Assembly (NCBI GenBank): GCA_963725655.1
Contig: CAVRYY010000002.1
Span: forward strand, 558,001 to 622,000
Reading direction: 5' to 3'
DNA: 64,000 nucleotides
Source: CAVRXT01 sp963725655
GTDB taxonomy: Bacteria; Acidobacteriota; Terriglobia; Acidiferrales; UBA7541
A program made the position numbers and the translations under genes. The notes beneath the pieces were generated by a model that worked only from the letters and a program-made list of their open reading frames with translations, searched no databases and was not told where the DNA came from. Every line of letters starts with the position of its first letter. Position 1 is the stretch's first letter. Below are positions 35,201 through 42,381 of the stretch, in pieces.

Positions 35201-36741
35201 GCACCCTGTACCCGGATTCTTCCGTCCCGCCGGCCCGCCAGAAAAACTCTAGCGCCGCCTCGCCAGAGTCCCGCGATTCTTTGGACTGGCTATTCGCCAG
35301 AAATCCCGCCACAGCCGTCGCCCTAAACAACGAACCCCTGCCGCTCAACTATCGCACCGGCGCCGCGCGTACTTGGACTCCCTACGTCGATCCCGCGCCG
35401 CAAGTGCTCGGCTCGAACTCCGCAGACGAATGGACGCTTCCTCCCGTCACCCCCACTCCCGCGCAGCCGCCGTCCATTCCATCTCCGCTTCCGGTTTCCA
35501 ATCTGAGTACTGCTTTGATTTTCGCGCCGCCGCCCGCGGTCGCGGTCCCAGTCCCCGGCGACTTCAATCCGCTGGCCGCACGCGATCAAGTGGAAGACGA
35601 AATCGCCGAATCGAACGCGCGCACGAGCCCCTTCGTCGCCACCAGCGCGGTAATCGCCGCGCGCTCCGGCCAGGACGGCTTCGACCGCATGATCTCCGAG
35701 AAATCGGACTTCGAGGCCAGCACCACTCTCGGCAGCGACGCCCGCTTCACCCTGGTCGCCAAACCCACCTTCCTCGACGCCGGCTCACCTGCCGCAAACG
35801 CCACCGTTCAACTCGGCACTCTGGCTAAAGGCTCGCTCTTCGGTCCCATGGGCGCCACCGGCCTGGGCGTCGAAGGCCAGCTCGCCACGCAGAATCTCGG
35901 CATTCGTTTCGGAGTCACCCCGCAGGGTTTTCCCATTCAGAATTTTATCGGCTCGTTGCAGTATCGTCCGTGGGGAGGTCCATTCGAAATCAGCGGCGGC
36001 CGCCAGCCCGTCGAGGAAACTTTGCTTTCCTACGCAGGCGTGCGCGATCCGGCTACCGGCTTGGTTTGGGGCGGAGTAGTAGCGACCGGAATCACCGGCC
36101 GCGGCAACTGGGGCACTGCTGAATCCGGAATTTACAGCGATCTGGGATACCAATACATCACCGGAACGCGCGTAGCCAATAATTCGCGCATCTCCGGCAC
36201 CATCGGATCGTACTGGCGGGTATCGTCCCGGCCTGCAGGTAACCTCACTCTCGGCCTGAATTTTTCAGGCATGCACTACGACAAAAACCTGCGCTTCTTC
36301 ACCCTGGGCCAGGGCGGCTATTTCAGTCCGCAGAGCTATTTCTTATTCAACGTGCCGATGCACTGGCGAGGCATCTATCACAATCGTTTCGAATACTCCG
36401 TCGACGGCAGCCTCGGCGCGCAACACTTTCAGGAAGATGCCACCCCCTACTTTCCGATCGCTTATCTGCCGTCCAATGCCGCCTCGGCCTCTTCCTACTA
36501 TCCCAGCCAGATCAGCACCAGCGTGAACTACAGCATCGGAATGAAATCCGCATACCGCCTCAGCGGCAATTGGCTGATCGGCGGCTTCTTCGATTTCAAT
36601 AACTCGCTGAACTACACTTCCACCAACGCCGGCTTCTACGTCCGCTACCAATTTCATCCCACCTCTCCCGAAGCCAAGCCCGGCGAACTCCCCGGCTGGA
36701 ACGAAATACGCACCCTAATCCTGCCCACCGCCCGCCCCTAG
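32260..36741 (+). CDS. bcsC: Cellulose export TPR/outer-membrane protein BcsC
   Basis: BcsC guides the glucan through the periplasm and outer membrane. The 1493-residue protein has a signal peptide (ACGAARG-QAD), about 900 residues of tetratricopeptide repeats, a Pro/Ser/Asn-rich linker (about 905-1110) and a C-terminal beta-barrel of about 350 residues. The barrel starts near DRMISEKSDFEAS and contains EISGGRQPVEET and YRLSGNWLIGGFFDFNNS. The layout and length are normal for BcsC, with a longer linker than in E. coli. It is the last gene of the bcs operon and its start overlaps bcsZ. Confidence 0.9.
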   Translation: MSVLRRILVTLGAAIFLFAACGAARGQADSVTLLLQRARAFENRGRIDLAAKLWRQVIQSHPDDYEALDGLSRYATQSGNTEDARRYSALLQKAQPVPLPHAADAASQLTVDQRAKLEQAGRLAADNQPVEAMKLYQEVFGESPPDNGWAIAYNETLAATPGGAPQAVAHLRALLIRHPNDPRYSLSLARILTYNPPTRAEGVKRLESIAGKPADVEAARVAWRQALVWEHGNAAYQPSLRAYLKRYPDADLAAESAGAVRAAPSPAESAMGRDEQAGYQALHAGEFDRAKALFGKMAAESANKTRAWLGLGYVAMEQQDFAAAEKYFELAKPRAGAQSASVEKSLQTARYWRIMGEATASFERSDLDAALAEFQQALTLRPAAPEALAGVTGTLMKRGDTESAIAEYRRWEQARPGDLNSWIGIFAALRVYGDPAAALVAARAMPASLHSPCLNNPDCLIPLAAAYIDTGHLPEARQLLRETLLSSGAKSAPIATRIKIAALLDQSGSYAEAADMYAALTQEDPASLDSWRGWIACVHELGHDTEALRISGTMPDEVYSRAVRDTDYLSLIAFIYEALHQLPQAHQFVEQALQNATANGGIAPLNLQLQVASLWLQENNYANAIALYRQVIERYPDNLDAWRALLGAMHQIGRDAEAIELASSARRDTLRRIESDSASLTSLAQSYSALGDHNEALSLIRRALWSYQSSRRAPPIDLEMASCWIFMDAGDDVSLWSTLRGLDARKEISPAQSATLRDIWIAWSLKRADAAMSAGATQAGLAILVSARRAFPNEVKVRAAFAGGLARAGAYPQALDEYKSWGLLGASDDQYAGAIDAAVHARDYKTASAWLAAGLHTWSNDPKLLGAGAKLALAQRDYPRANRYYQASLAAVPTDSFGATAAANGGAGATASSSALNSLQNLLAPNGNTPAVYASNPWGTPAGILSDPLNVVLASPLTARDAQIFPDGRIASNDGILSDGRTLYPDSSVPPARQKNSSAASPESRDSLDWLFARNPATAVALNNEPLPLNYRTGAARTWTPYVDPAPQVLGSNSADEWTLPPVTPTPAQPPSIPSPLPVSNLSTALIFAPPPAVAVPVPGDFNPLAARDQVEDEIAESNARTSPFVATSAVIAARSGQDGFDRMISEKSDFEASTTLGSDARFTLVAKPTFLDAGSPAANATVQLGTLAKGSLFGPMGATGLGVEGQLATQNLGIRFGVTPQGFPIQNFIGSLQYRPWGGPFEISGGRQPVEETLLSYAGVRDPATGLVWGGVVATGITGRGNWGTAESGIYSDLGYQYITGTRVANNSRISGTIGSYWRVSSRPAGNLTLGLNFSGMHYDKNLRFFTLGQGGYFSPQSYFLFNVPMHWRGIYHNRFEYSVDGSLGAQHFQEDATPYFPIAYLPSNAASASSYYPSQISTSVNYSIGMKSAYRLSGNWLIGGFFDFNNSLNYTSTNAGFYVRYQFHPTSPEAKPGELPGWNEIRTLILPTARP

Positions 36742-36766
36742 CGCGCAGCGTTTTGAGTTACAGGTT

Positions 36767-36830
36767 CTACGGTTTTACGCCTTTATCTTTTCCGGGTGCC
36801 CACTGTTCCGAGGTTCTGGGAAGGGTGGAT
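36767..36830. repeat. Dispersed palindromic repeat, copy 1 (degenerate)
   Basis: This copy, in the orientation TTTATCTTTTCCGGGTGCCC then TGTTCCGAGGTTCTGGGAAGGGTGG, follows bcsC. It matches copies at 36871 (same orientation) and 58917 (opposite orientation). It may act as a transcription terminator after the operon. Confidence 0.75.
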
Positions 36831-36870
36831 GTTTTGACTTTGCCATAGGTGTTGCCGGTGGTTCTTGACT

Positions 36871-36936
36871 TACGGTTCTACGCCTTTATCTTTTCCGGGT
36901 GCCCCACTCTTCCCCGGTTTTGGGAAGGGTGGGCGT
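36871..36936. repeat. Dispersed palindromic repeat, copy 2
   Basis: The arms CCCACTCTTCCCC and GGGAAGGGTGGG form a stem of about 12 bp around a short loop. They are preceded by TTTATCTTTTCCGGGTGCCC. The reverse complement is almost identical to the copy at 58917-58970, nearly 22 kb away. Confidence 0.8.
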
Positions 36937-36987
36937 TGTGACCTTCCTCGCTGTCGTGCCGCGTCCTCCACGCACGCGCGACCAACC

Positions 36988-37632
36988 CTAGAGCAGAACC
37001 AACCCCCGCCGAATCCCCAGAAAAACCGCCTCGGTCCGGCTGCTCGCCCCCAACTTCCCCAGAATCGCAGTGACGTGAAATTTCACCGTGTGCTCAGAAA
37101 TCGAAAGCCGCGATGCGATCTCCTTATTCCCCCAACCGCTGGCCAGCATCTGCAGCACCTCGCGTTCCCGCGGCGTAAGCGGCTCAGCAAGCTCCGCCAT
37201 CCGCCGCGCCGCCCCAACCGGAGCCGCCAGCAGCGCCTCGGTCTGCGCCGGATGCATCACCGTCAGCCCCAGCGCCGCCGCTTCCAGCGCCGCCACCAAT
37301 TGATCCGGCAACACATCCTCCGGCAGCACCGCGCGCACCCCCGCCCGCAACGCTTCCGCCGCCCACGCGTTCGGGCCGCCTCCGCCGCCAATCAGCACCA
37401 CCACGTTCACGCCGCTTGCTACCCCCGACCAATCGATCGTCTCCATCACCGCCTGCCACCGCTCGTCACTCGCGTCGACCAGCGCCACGTCCGCCGCCGC
37501 GTCCAGCAATTGCTCCGAAACTAACTCGAGGTCGCCGCTGCTCCCCGCGATGGAAAATCCCCGCCCGGAAAGCAAACTCTCCAGGCTGGTCCGCACCAGC
37601 GGGGAAGCGGCGACGATGAAAACCCGCGTCAC
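36988..37632 (-). CDS. LuxR/NarL-type regulator with degenerate receiver domain
   Basis: The 214-residue protein has a NarL-type HTH at the C-terminus (LTPREREVLQML, NKEIASRLSISEHTVKFHV). The N-terminal half has a receiver-like fold (VTRVFIVAASPLVRTSL). The usual acidic pair is AA, the T/S position in VVVLIGG is Ile, and the lysine position reads LPED, so phosphorylation in the normal way is doubtful although an Asp remains in ALVDAS. The GTG at 37632 overlaps the stop of a 32-codon remnant. It appears to be the last gene of an operon with the protease-like gene. Confidence 0.82.
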   Translation of the reverse strand: MTRVFIVAASPLVRTSLESLLSGRGFSIAGSSGDLELVSEQLLDAAADVALVDASDERWQAVMETIDWSGVASGVNVVVLIGGGGGPNAWAAEALRAGVRAVLPEDVLPDQLVAALEAAALGLTVMHPAQTEALLAAPVGAARRMAELAEPLTPREREVLQMLASGWGNKEIASRLSISEHTVKFHVTAILGKLGASSRTEAVFLGIRRGLVLL

Positions 37633-37727
37633 GCTGCGATCGAATTCCGCGGCCCACCAGCCGCGTCCAGCACCACCGTCACCCGCCGCAGCATTTCCGC
37701 CGCTTCGCCGATCCCGCTGATGGACAC
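37629..37727 (-). pseudogene. 32-codon remnant resembling the N-terminus of the upstream protease-like gene
   Basis: GGAGGGGAG precedes a GTG that opens a 32-codon frame whose stop overlaps the regulator start (GTGA). The peptide ISGIGEAAEMLRRVTVVLD then PRNSIAA lines up with the start of the upstream protease-like protein (ISNALAEVTETVADRTVAV then PRGSASG). It is most simply a tandem duplicate that lost everything after its first 30 residues, kept because it couples translation of the regulator. It could still be expressed as a small peptide. Confidence 0.5.
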
Positions 37728-37729
37728 GT

Positions 37730-38644
37730 TTACTCCCCTCCCTGCGGCCGCTCGCCCACCACGATGGTAGCTTCCTGGCTCGCGCCGCCGCGAAGAAATT
37801 TCGCTGCCAGCCGTTTGCCAATGCTCTCGGACGTCAAATGCAACTGCACATCCTCCAGCCGCGCCACCGCCTTACCCTCGAGCGACAGCAGAATATCTCC
37901 GATCACCAGCCCCGCTTTTCCGGCCGGCCCTTCCGGATGCACTTCCAGCAGAATCGCCGCTGTTTTTTCGCTGCGCCCTAGCGCTTGCCGAATCGCTTCC
38001 GGCACTCGCACCGGCTGCAACCCAACGCCGAGATAAGCCTGGGGAATCCGGCCCTTCTGCGTCAACGTTTCCACGATCGCATGAATCAGAGGCGCAGGCA
38101 CCGCCACCACGCCGAACCGCGCGTGCCGCCCGCTGGCCATTCCGATCACCCGGCCGGTAGCGTCCACCACCGCGCCGCCCACTGCGGTTGGTTGAATGCT
38201 CACGTCCAGCCGCACGTACGGCGAAAACGAAGCGCCCGTCCAGGTGCGCCGCTCCTTCGCAACCAAACTAGCCACTCCCACCGCCGCCACCGCGCCGCTC
38301 GCACGCGTCCGCCCGACCACCAGCGTCAAGCTTCCGGGACGCAACGAGGCTGCATCTCCAAATTCCCGCGGCGCGCCGCCCGCCTCCGCGCATTTCAGCA
38401 CCGCAACGTCCGTCGATGGATCGCGCCCCACCAGCGCCGCAGCCACCACCCGCCCGTCCGGAAGCGTAAGTTGAATATCTTCGTCCCGCCGCAACGCATG
38501 CTCCGCGGTCACCACGATGCCATCGCGCCAAATCACTCCGCTAGCGGAGCCTCGCGGTTCGGTATGTACCGCCACCGTCCGATCCGCCACCGTTTCGGTA
38601 ACTTCCGCCAGCGCGTTCGATATCTCAATCAGTTTTGCCGACAT
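37730..38644 (-). CDS. S1C/HtrA-like trypsin-fold protein with PDZ domain, catalytic serine missing
   Basis: The 304-residue protein has an HtrA-like fold. The His region VVTAEHALRR and Asp region STDVAVLK are present. Where HtrA proteases have PGNSGGPL, this protein reads PTAVGGAV, so the nucleophilic serine is valine. A PDZ domain follows (YLGVGLQPVRVP...GPAGKAGLVIGDILLSLEGK). There is no signal peptide or membrane helix. The ATG at 38644 with GGAGG eight bases upstream is preferred over one seven codons earlier. It is probably a pseudo-protease that binds peptides, followed by a remnant and a LuxR regulator. Confidence 0.85.
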   Translation of the reverse strand: MSAKLIEISNALAEVTETVADRTVAVHTEPRGSASGVIWRDGIVVTAEHALRRDEDIQLTLPDGRVVAAALVGRDPSTDVAVLKCAEAGGAPREFGDAASLRPGSLTLVVGRTRASGAVAAVGVASLVAKERRTWTGASFSPYVRLDVSIQPTAVGGAVVDATGRVIGMASGRHARFGVVAVPAPLIHAIVETLTQKGRIPQAYLGVGLQPVRVPEAIRQALGRSEKTAAILLEVHPEGPAGKAGLVIGDILLSLEGKAVARLEDVQLHLTSESIGKRLAAKFLRGGASQEATIVVGERPQGGE

Positions 38645-38756
38645 GTTCAATTCCTCCACCGCCACAATGCCGCAAACACACAGCCGGCCACATCACCCAT
38701 TCGGCTAGGTGCCCACCCGTAATAATGACTAGGTCAAAGCAATGCGACCAAACAAG

Positions 38757-39698
38757 GATCACCGAAGCTTTTGATTTCTCTCAGCCGTTGCGGGTGGGTG
38801 GCGCACCCTTCGCAGTCAAGGGTGCGGGTTTTGTCCAAGCAAGTGCGGCGGGATCACCGAAGCTTTTGATTTCTCCCAGCCGTTGCAGGTGGGTGGCGCA
38901 CCCTTCGCAGTCAAGGGTGCGGGTTTTGTCCAAGCAAGTGCAGGGGGATCACCGAAGCTTTTGATTTCTCTCAGCCGTTGCAGGTGGGTGGCGCACCCTT
39001 CGCAGTCAAGGGTGCGGGTTTTGTCCAAGCAAGTACCGGGGGATCACCGAAGCTTTTGATTTCTCTCAGCCGTTGCAGGTGGGTGGCGCACCCTTCGCAG
39101 TCAAGGGTGCGGGTTTTGTCCAAGCAAGTGCGGCGGGATCACCGAAGCTTTTGATTTCTCCCAGCCGTTGCCGGTGGGTGGCGCACCCTTCGCAGTCAAG
39201 GGTGCGGGTTTTGTCCAAGCAAGCACCGGGGGATCACCGAAGCTTTTGATTTCTCTCAGCCGTTGCAGGTGGGTGGCGCACCCTTCGCAGTTAAGGGTGC
39301 GGGTTTTGTCCAAGCAAGCGCCGGGGGATCACCGAAGCTTTTGATTTCTCTCAGCCGTTGCCGGTGGGTGGCGCACCCTTCGCAGTCAAGGGTGCGGGTT
39401 TTGTCCAAGCAAGTGCCGGGGGATCACCGAAGCTTTTGATTTCTCTCAGCCGTTGCAGGTGGGTGGCGCACCCTTCGCAGTCAAGGGTGCGGGTTTTGTC
39501 CAAGCAAGTGCCGGGGGATCACCGAAGCTTTTGATTTCTCCCAGCCGTTGCAGGTGGGTGGCGCACCCTTCGCAGTCAAGGGTGCGGGTTTTGTCCAAGC
39601 AAGTGCCGGGGGATCACCGAAGCTTTTGATTTCTCTCAGCCGTTGCAGGTGGGTGGCGCACCCTTCGCAGTTAAGGGTGCGGGTTTTGTCCAAGCGAG
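38757..39698. repeat. Ten tandem copies of a 95-bp repeat with terminator-like hairpins
   Basis: ACCGAAGCTTTTGATTTCTC recurs at 38761, 38856, 38951, 39046, 39141, 39236, 39331, 39426, 39521 and 39616, an exact 95-bp period. Units are nearly identical, differing at a few positions such as TTGCAGG/TTGCCGG/TTGCGGG, CTCTC/CTCCC and CAGTC/CAGTT. Each unit has CGCACCC and GGGTGCG arms around 11 bases, followed by GGTTTTG, an intrinsic-terminator-like hairpin reading rightwards. Since 95 is not a multiple of three, the short ORFs across it are not repeat proteins. It fills the space between two minus-strand genes. Confidence 0.95.
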
Positions 39699-39751
39699 AT
39701 CAGCAGCCACATCGACGCAGTGCGACCTTGCAACGATCAGTCTTCCAAGAA

Positions 39752-40270
39752 CTAATTTCCGTGCACAGGCCCGTCCCCCGCATCCGAATAGATCCGCGGC
39801 TCCCCCACACTCCCAGCCGGCGGCAGATGCCGTATATAGATCACCGCCGACCAGATTTCCTCATCCGAAAGAATGCCTTGCGACGCGGGCATCCCCGAAG
39901 GCCTCAGCCCATTCTCGATGATCCAGTGCAACTGCCCGTCGGTATAGGCCTGCACCTGCCGCGACGCCAGCGAAGGAACCGCGGGCGACATCGCATCCGC
40001 AAACGGCACCCCGGTGTTCTGCCCGTCCATCCCGTGGCACACCACGCAGTAATGCGAAAAACTTTCTTTTCCCTCCGCGATGTTTTCCGCCGTCGCAGCC
40101 AGAGGGTTGGCGACGTGCTTGTCGCCAACCATCACCCACCGCTTGGCGCCGTCCATCGCCGCAGTTTCCAATTTTCCCGCCGGCTTGGCCTTGCATCCGC
40201 ACAACGCCAGCACCATCGTCGCCGCCGCGATCACCGCCAACCATGCTCCCGCACGCCGCGCCATCGTCAT
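39752..40270 (-). CDS. c-type cytochrome, probable lipoprotein
   Basis: The 172-residue protein has an N-terminal hydrophobic segment ending LALCGCKA, a plausible lipobox. One cytochrome c domain follows, with CVVCHGMDG (haem attachment) and PSGMPAS (the likely methionine ligand). The pattern resembles cytochromes attached to respiratory complexes. The ATG at 40270 overlaps the stop of the cupredoxin gene. It is the last gene of the four-gene operon and probably passes electrons to or from the cupredoxin. Confidence 0.85.
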   Translation of the reverse strand: MTMARRAGAWLAVIAAATMVLALCGCKAKPAGKLETAAMDGAKRWVMVGDKHVANPLAATAENIAEGKESFSHYCVVCHGMDGQNTGVPFADAMSPAVPSLASRQVQAYTDGQLHWIIENGLRPSGMPASQGILSDEEIWSAVIYIRHLPPAGSVGEPRIYSDAGDGPVHGN

Positions 40271-40632
40271 TCCACCACGTTGACTTGCAGCGTCATCGAT
40301 CCGTGGCCCTTCCCGCAAAAGTGCGCGCACTTGCCCACGAAATGCCCGGCCTGCTTCGGCGTCACCACGATCTCGGTGTTCCGCCCCTTGGCGATGTCAG
40401 ACTTCACACCCAGCGCGTCGATTTTCAGCCCATGCACCACGTCCGTGGTGCTCAACACCAGCACCACCGTTTCGCCCTTCTTCAGCGTAATCTCGCTCGG
40501 CGCATACGAAAACTTGCTGGCCACGATCTCAATTCGCCGTGGCTCGTCCGCCGATCCCGTCTTCACCGCGACCGCGGACACCATCGCCAGCGCCGCAACA
40601 GCCGCCAGAATGATCCCTCGTAAGTATTTCAT
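40267..40632 (-). CDS. Exported cupredoxin with a complete CuA-type site
   Basis: The 121-residue protein has an N-terminal membrane or signal segment (residues 5-23) and a cupredoxin fold. The ligands of a binuclear CuA centre are all present: His67, then CAHFCGKGHGSM with Cys102, Cys106, His110 and Met113, the CxxxCxxxHxxM spacing of cytochrome oxidase subunit II. Unlike a true subunit II it has no pair of transmembrane helices, and no oxidase subunit I gene is nearby. The ATG at 40632 follows a GGGGG site. It is likely an electron carrier between the two neighbouring cytochromes. Confidence 0.85.
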   Translation of the reverse strand: MKYLRGIILAAVAALAMVSAVAVKTGSADEPRRIEIVASKFSYAPSEITLKKGETVVLVLSTTDVVHGLKIDALGVKSDIAKGRNTEIVVTPKQAGHFVGKCAHFCGKGHGSMTLQVNVVE

Positions 40633-40661
40633 GTTGCCCCCTTTTGGTTTGGCCCTCGAAT

Positions 40662-40949
40662 TTATGGTGCGAGGTACTGCAGGATTAATCTTTCGTCTTC
40701 CGCGGTCAGCCGGGCTCGCACTCGCATATGCCGCACCACCGCGCGCGCTTCCCGCGGAGACAGGCTTTCCGGAGCGTTGTGGCATCGCCCGCAGTTCGCC
40801 TCGAACCGCTTCTCTCCGTCGTCCGGCGCGCTTGTCTGCTTCGCCTTGTCGTCGGGCTGCACCGTGTTCGCCAGCACCCCCGGTTGTTTTTGTGCCGCCG
40901 CGAAAAGGCACGCGCTCATCAGCAATAGGCATCCTAAGATTCGTTTCAC
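40662..40949 (-). CDS. Small exported c-type cytochrome
   Basis: The 95-residue protein has a signal peptide (ILGCLLLMSACLFAAA) and one haem site, CGRCHNAP, with a possible methionine ligand in VRHMRVRA. The GTG at 40949 lies two bases after the stop codon of the outer-membrane protein gene; a longer frame upstream overlaps that gene. The cupredoxin gene follows 29 bp later. Confidence 0.8.
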   Translation of the reverse strand: MKRILGCLLLMSACLFAAAQKQPGVLANTVQPDDKAKQTSAPDDGEKRFEANCGRCHNAPESLSPREARAVVRHMRVRARLTAEDERLILQYLAP

Positions 40950-40950
40950 T

Positions 40951-42000
40951 TCAGTCCCTCCCCGGCCACAGCGGGAATAGGAATCGATACACCACCCCAA
41001 ATTCCCAGATGTTGCTGTCACGCTGGTCGTTGAACTGCCGCCCATAACTCGCGTGCAATCGCACCTCGTGCGGCAGGTAGTAGTTCACGCCGAAGTCCGG
41101 ACGCCTCTCGCTAACGCCCGGCAAAAAATCTCCGGCGATCGGTTGGCTGCGGTGGAATTGTTCCATCCGGATCAATGGTTCCAGCCGCCCGATCGCGGAA
41201 TTGCTTCCGCGGTATTGCGACAGCCGGTACGCCGCTTCAATCCAATAACCTTGCCCGCCAGGGGCATGCGCCCATTCACCCTTGACGTCCAGCGGCGCGC
41301 TGTACGGATCCCACGACACATCCAATCCTTCGGAATTGCCGCGCGCGCCTTGCAACGACTGGTTATACGAAGTTCCGATCTCCAGCCGCGTCTTCGGAAA
41401 AAACACTCCGAACCTTCCGCCCGCAGACCTTTCCGATTCCAGCTTGTTCACCGTGCTCAGTGTGGAAGCGTACGCGGTGTAGTTGATGCTGTATCCGTTT
41501 CCGGAATCCCATCCGCCCCGCGCCATTAGCCCGTCAGCGTAGCCTCCTGCTGTCCCGATCGTCCCGGTATAAGGGCCATCCTGAAAGCGGTTGATCCAGA
41601 TCGGCGTAAGCCTCTCGTTGAATATTCCGAACGGCGTCAGAAATCGGCCTGCGGTCACCGTCAGCGCCGAATTCACGTTGTAATCCACCTGCAGGTACTC
41701 GAGTGTCCCGAAGAACTGTCCTTGATAAGCACCTGTCGTGCCGTCCTGCCGGTTGTAGACTTCCGTAAAATTCGATCTCGACTCAATCAGCCAGCGATCA
41801 CCGAGCGGAATCAGCACCACCGGCGCGACCACCGGCTGGATCGAATTCGCTCCGCCTTCCTTGTTATCGAAAAATCCGACGCCGCCCGAAATGATCGGCA
41901 CGTCCGATTGAGCCCTCACCGCGCCGCTATAAGAAAGGATGAGTAACCAGGCCCATAACCATCCGAGCGGTGTTCGTTTTCTTCCCCAGAAACTTTTCAT
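40951..42000 (-). CDS. Outer-membrane beta-barrel, porin-like
   Basis: The 349-residue protein has a signal peptide (LLILSYSGAVRA-QSD) and then alternating amphipathic strands typical of an outer-membrane barrel (GTLEYLQVDYNVNSALTVTAGRF, LEIGTSYNQSLQG, PDFGVNYYLPHEVRLHASYGRQ), ending in an aromatic strand (VVYRFLFPLW). It resembles porins and phosphate-selective-porin-like proteins. It heads an operon with two cytochromes and a CuA cupredoxin, so it may form the outer-membrane conduit or substrate channel of an extracytoplasmic electron-transfer system. Confidence 0.75.
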   Translation of the reverse strand: MKSFWGRKRTPLGWLWAWLLILSYSGAVRAQSDVPIISGGVGFFDNKEGGANSIQPVVAPVVLIPLGDRWLIESRSNFTEVYNRQDGTTGAYQGQFFGTLEYLQVDYNVNSALTVTAGRFLTPFGIFNERLTPIWINRFQDGPYTGTIGTAGGYADGLMARGGWDSGNGYSINYTAYASTLSTVNKLESERSAGGRFGVFFPKTRLEIGTSYNQSLQGARGNSEGLDVSWDPYSAPLDVKGEWAHAPGGQGYWIEAAYRLSQYRGSNSAIGRLEPLIRMEQFHRSQPIAGDFLPGVSERRPDFGVNYYLPHEVRLHASYGRQFNDQRDSNIWEFGVVYRFLFPLWPGRD

Positions 42001-42381
42001 ATCGTCTTCTTACGTGTGGCACAGCCAACCCGGCTGTGCAACTCCTAAGCGATTGTCCAAGCGTTCCATGAACTAGCCGCCAATCGTTCCCCGCGGCCAG
42101 CTCACAACCAAAAGATACGCAGAAGTCGTCGAACGCTTGTCACGTGGCCGTTAAAACCAAGTCACTTCTCGTTAGTTCATCCTTAGACATCGGCAATTTC
42201 TGAAAATCGCTAAACGTGCCGAACTGAGACGCGCGCCGCTCCTATCTCGCTTGTATCCGTGCATATACGTTTTTCTTGTCACCCAGTGCCGAACGAAAAG
42301 TTTGCGTGTCTGTTACATCCTGTTGACGCATCCGCTCGTGGATTCTCTTAGAGTCTTCTTTTGAAACGGGGGGATTGCACG
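42001..42381. other. Divergent promoter region between the barrel gene and the TonB receptor
   Basis: About 380 bp hold no gene. The palindrome at 42014-42043 is the one recognised element. A TTGACG at 42322-42327 could be a -35 box for the receptor gene, but I see no clear -10. Confidence 0.4.
42014..42043. repeat. Palindromic dispersed repeat, same family as inside hypF
   Basis: GCACAGCC-AACCC-GGCTGTGC is a perfect 8-bp stem with a 5-base loop, preceded by GTGTG. It matches the reverse complement of the hypF element over about 25 bases. Confidence 0.75.

Noticed and set aside
38757..39698. CRISPR array
   Set aside because: The whole 95-bp unit is repeated without unique spacers, and no cas gene is present.
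38816..39921. Several ORFs of about 70 codons starting MDKTRTL across the 95-bp array
   Set aside because: The period of 95 is not a multiple of three, so the same DNA is read in all three frames. There is no ribosome-binding site or domain; they are by-products of the repeat.
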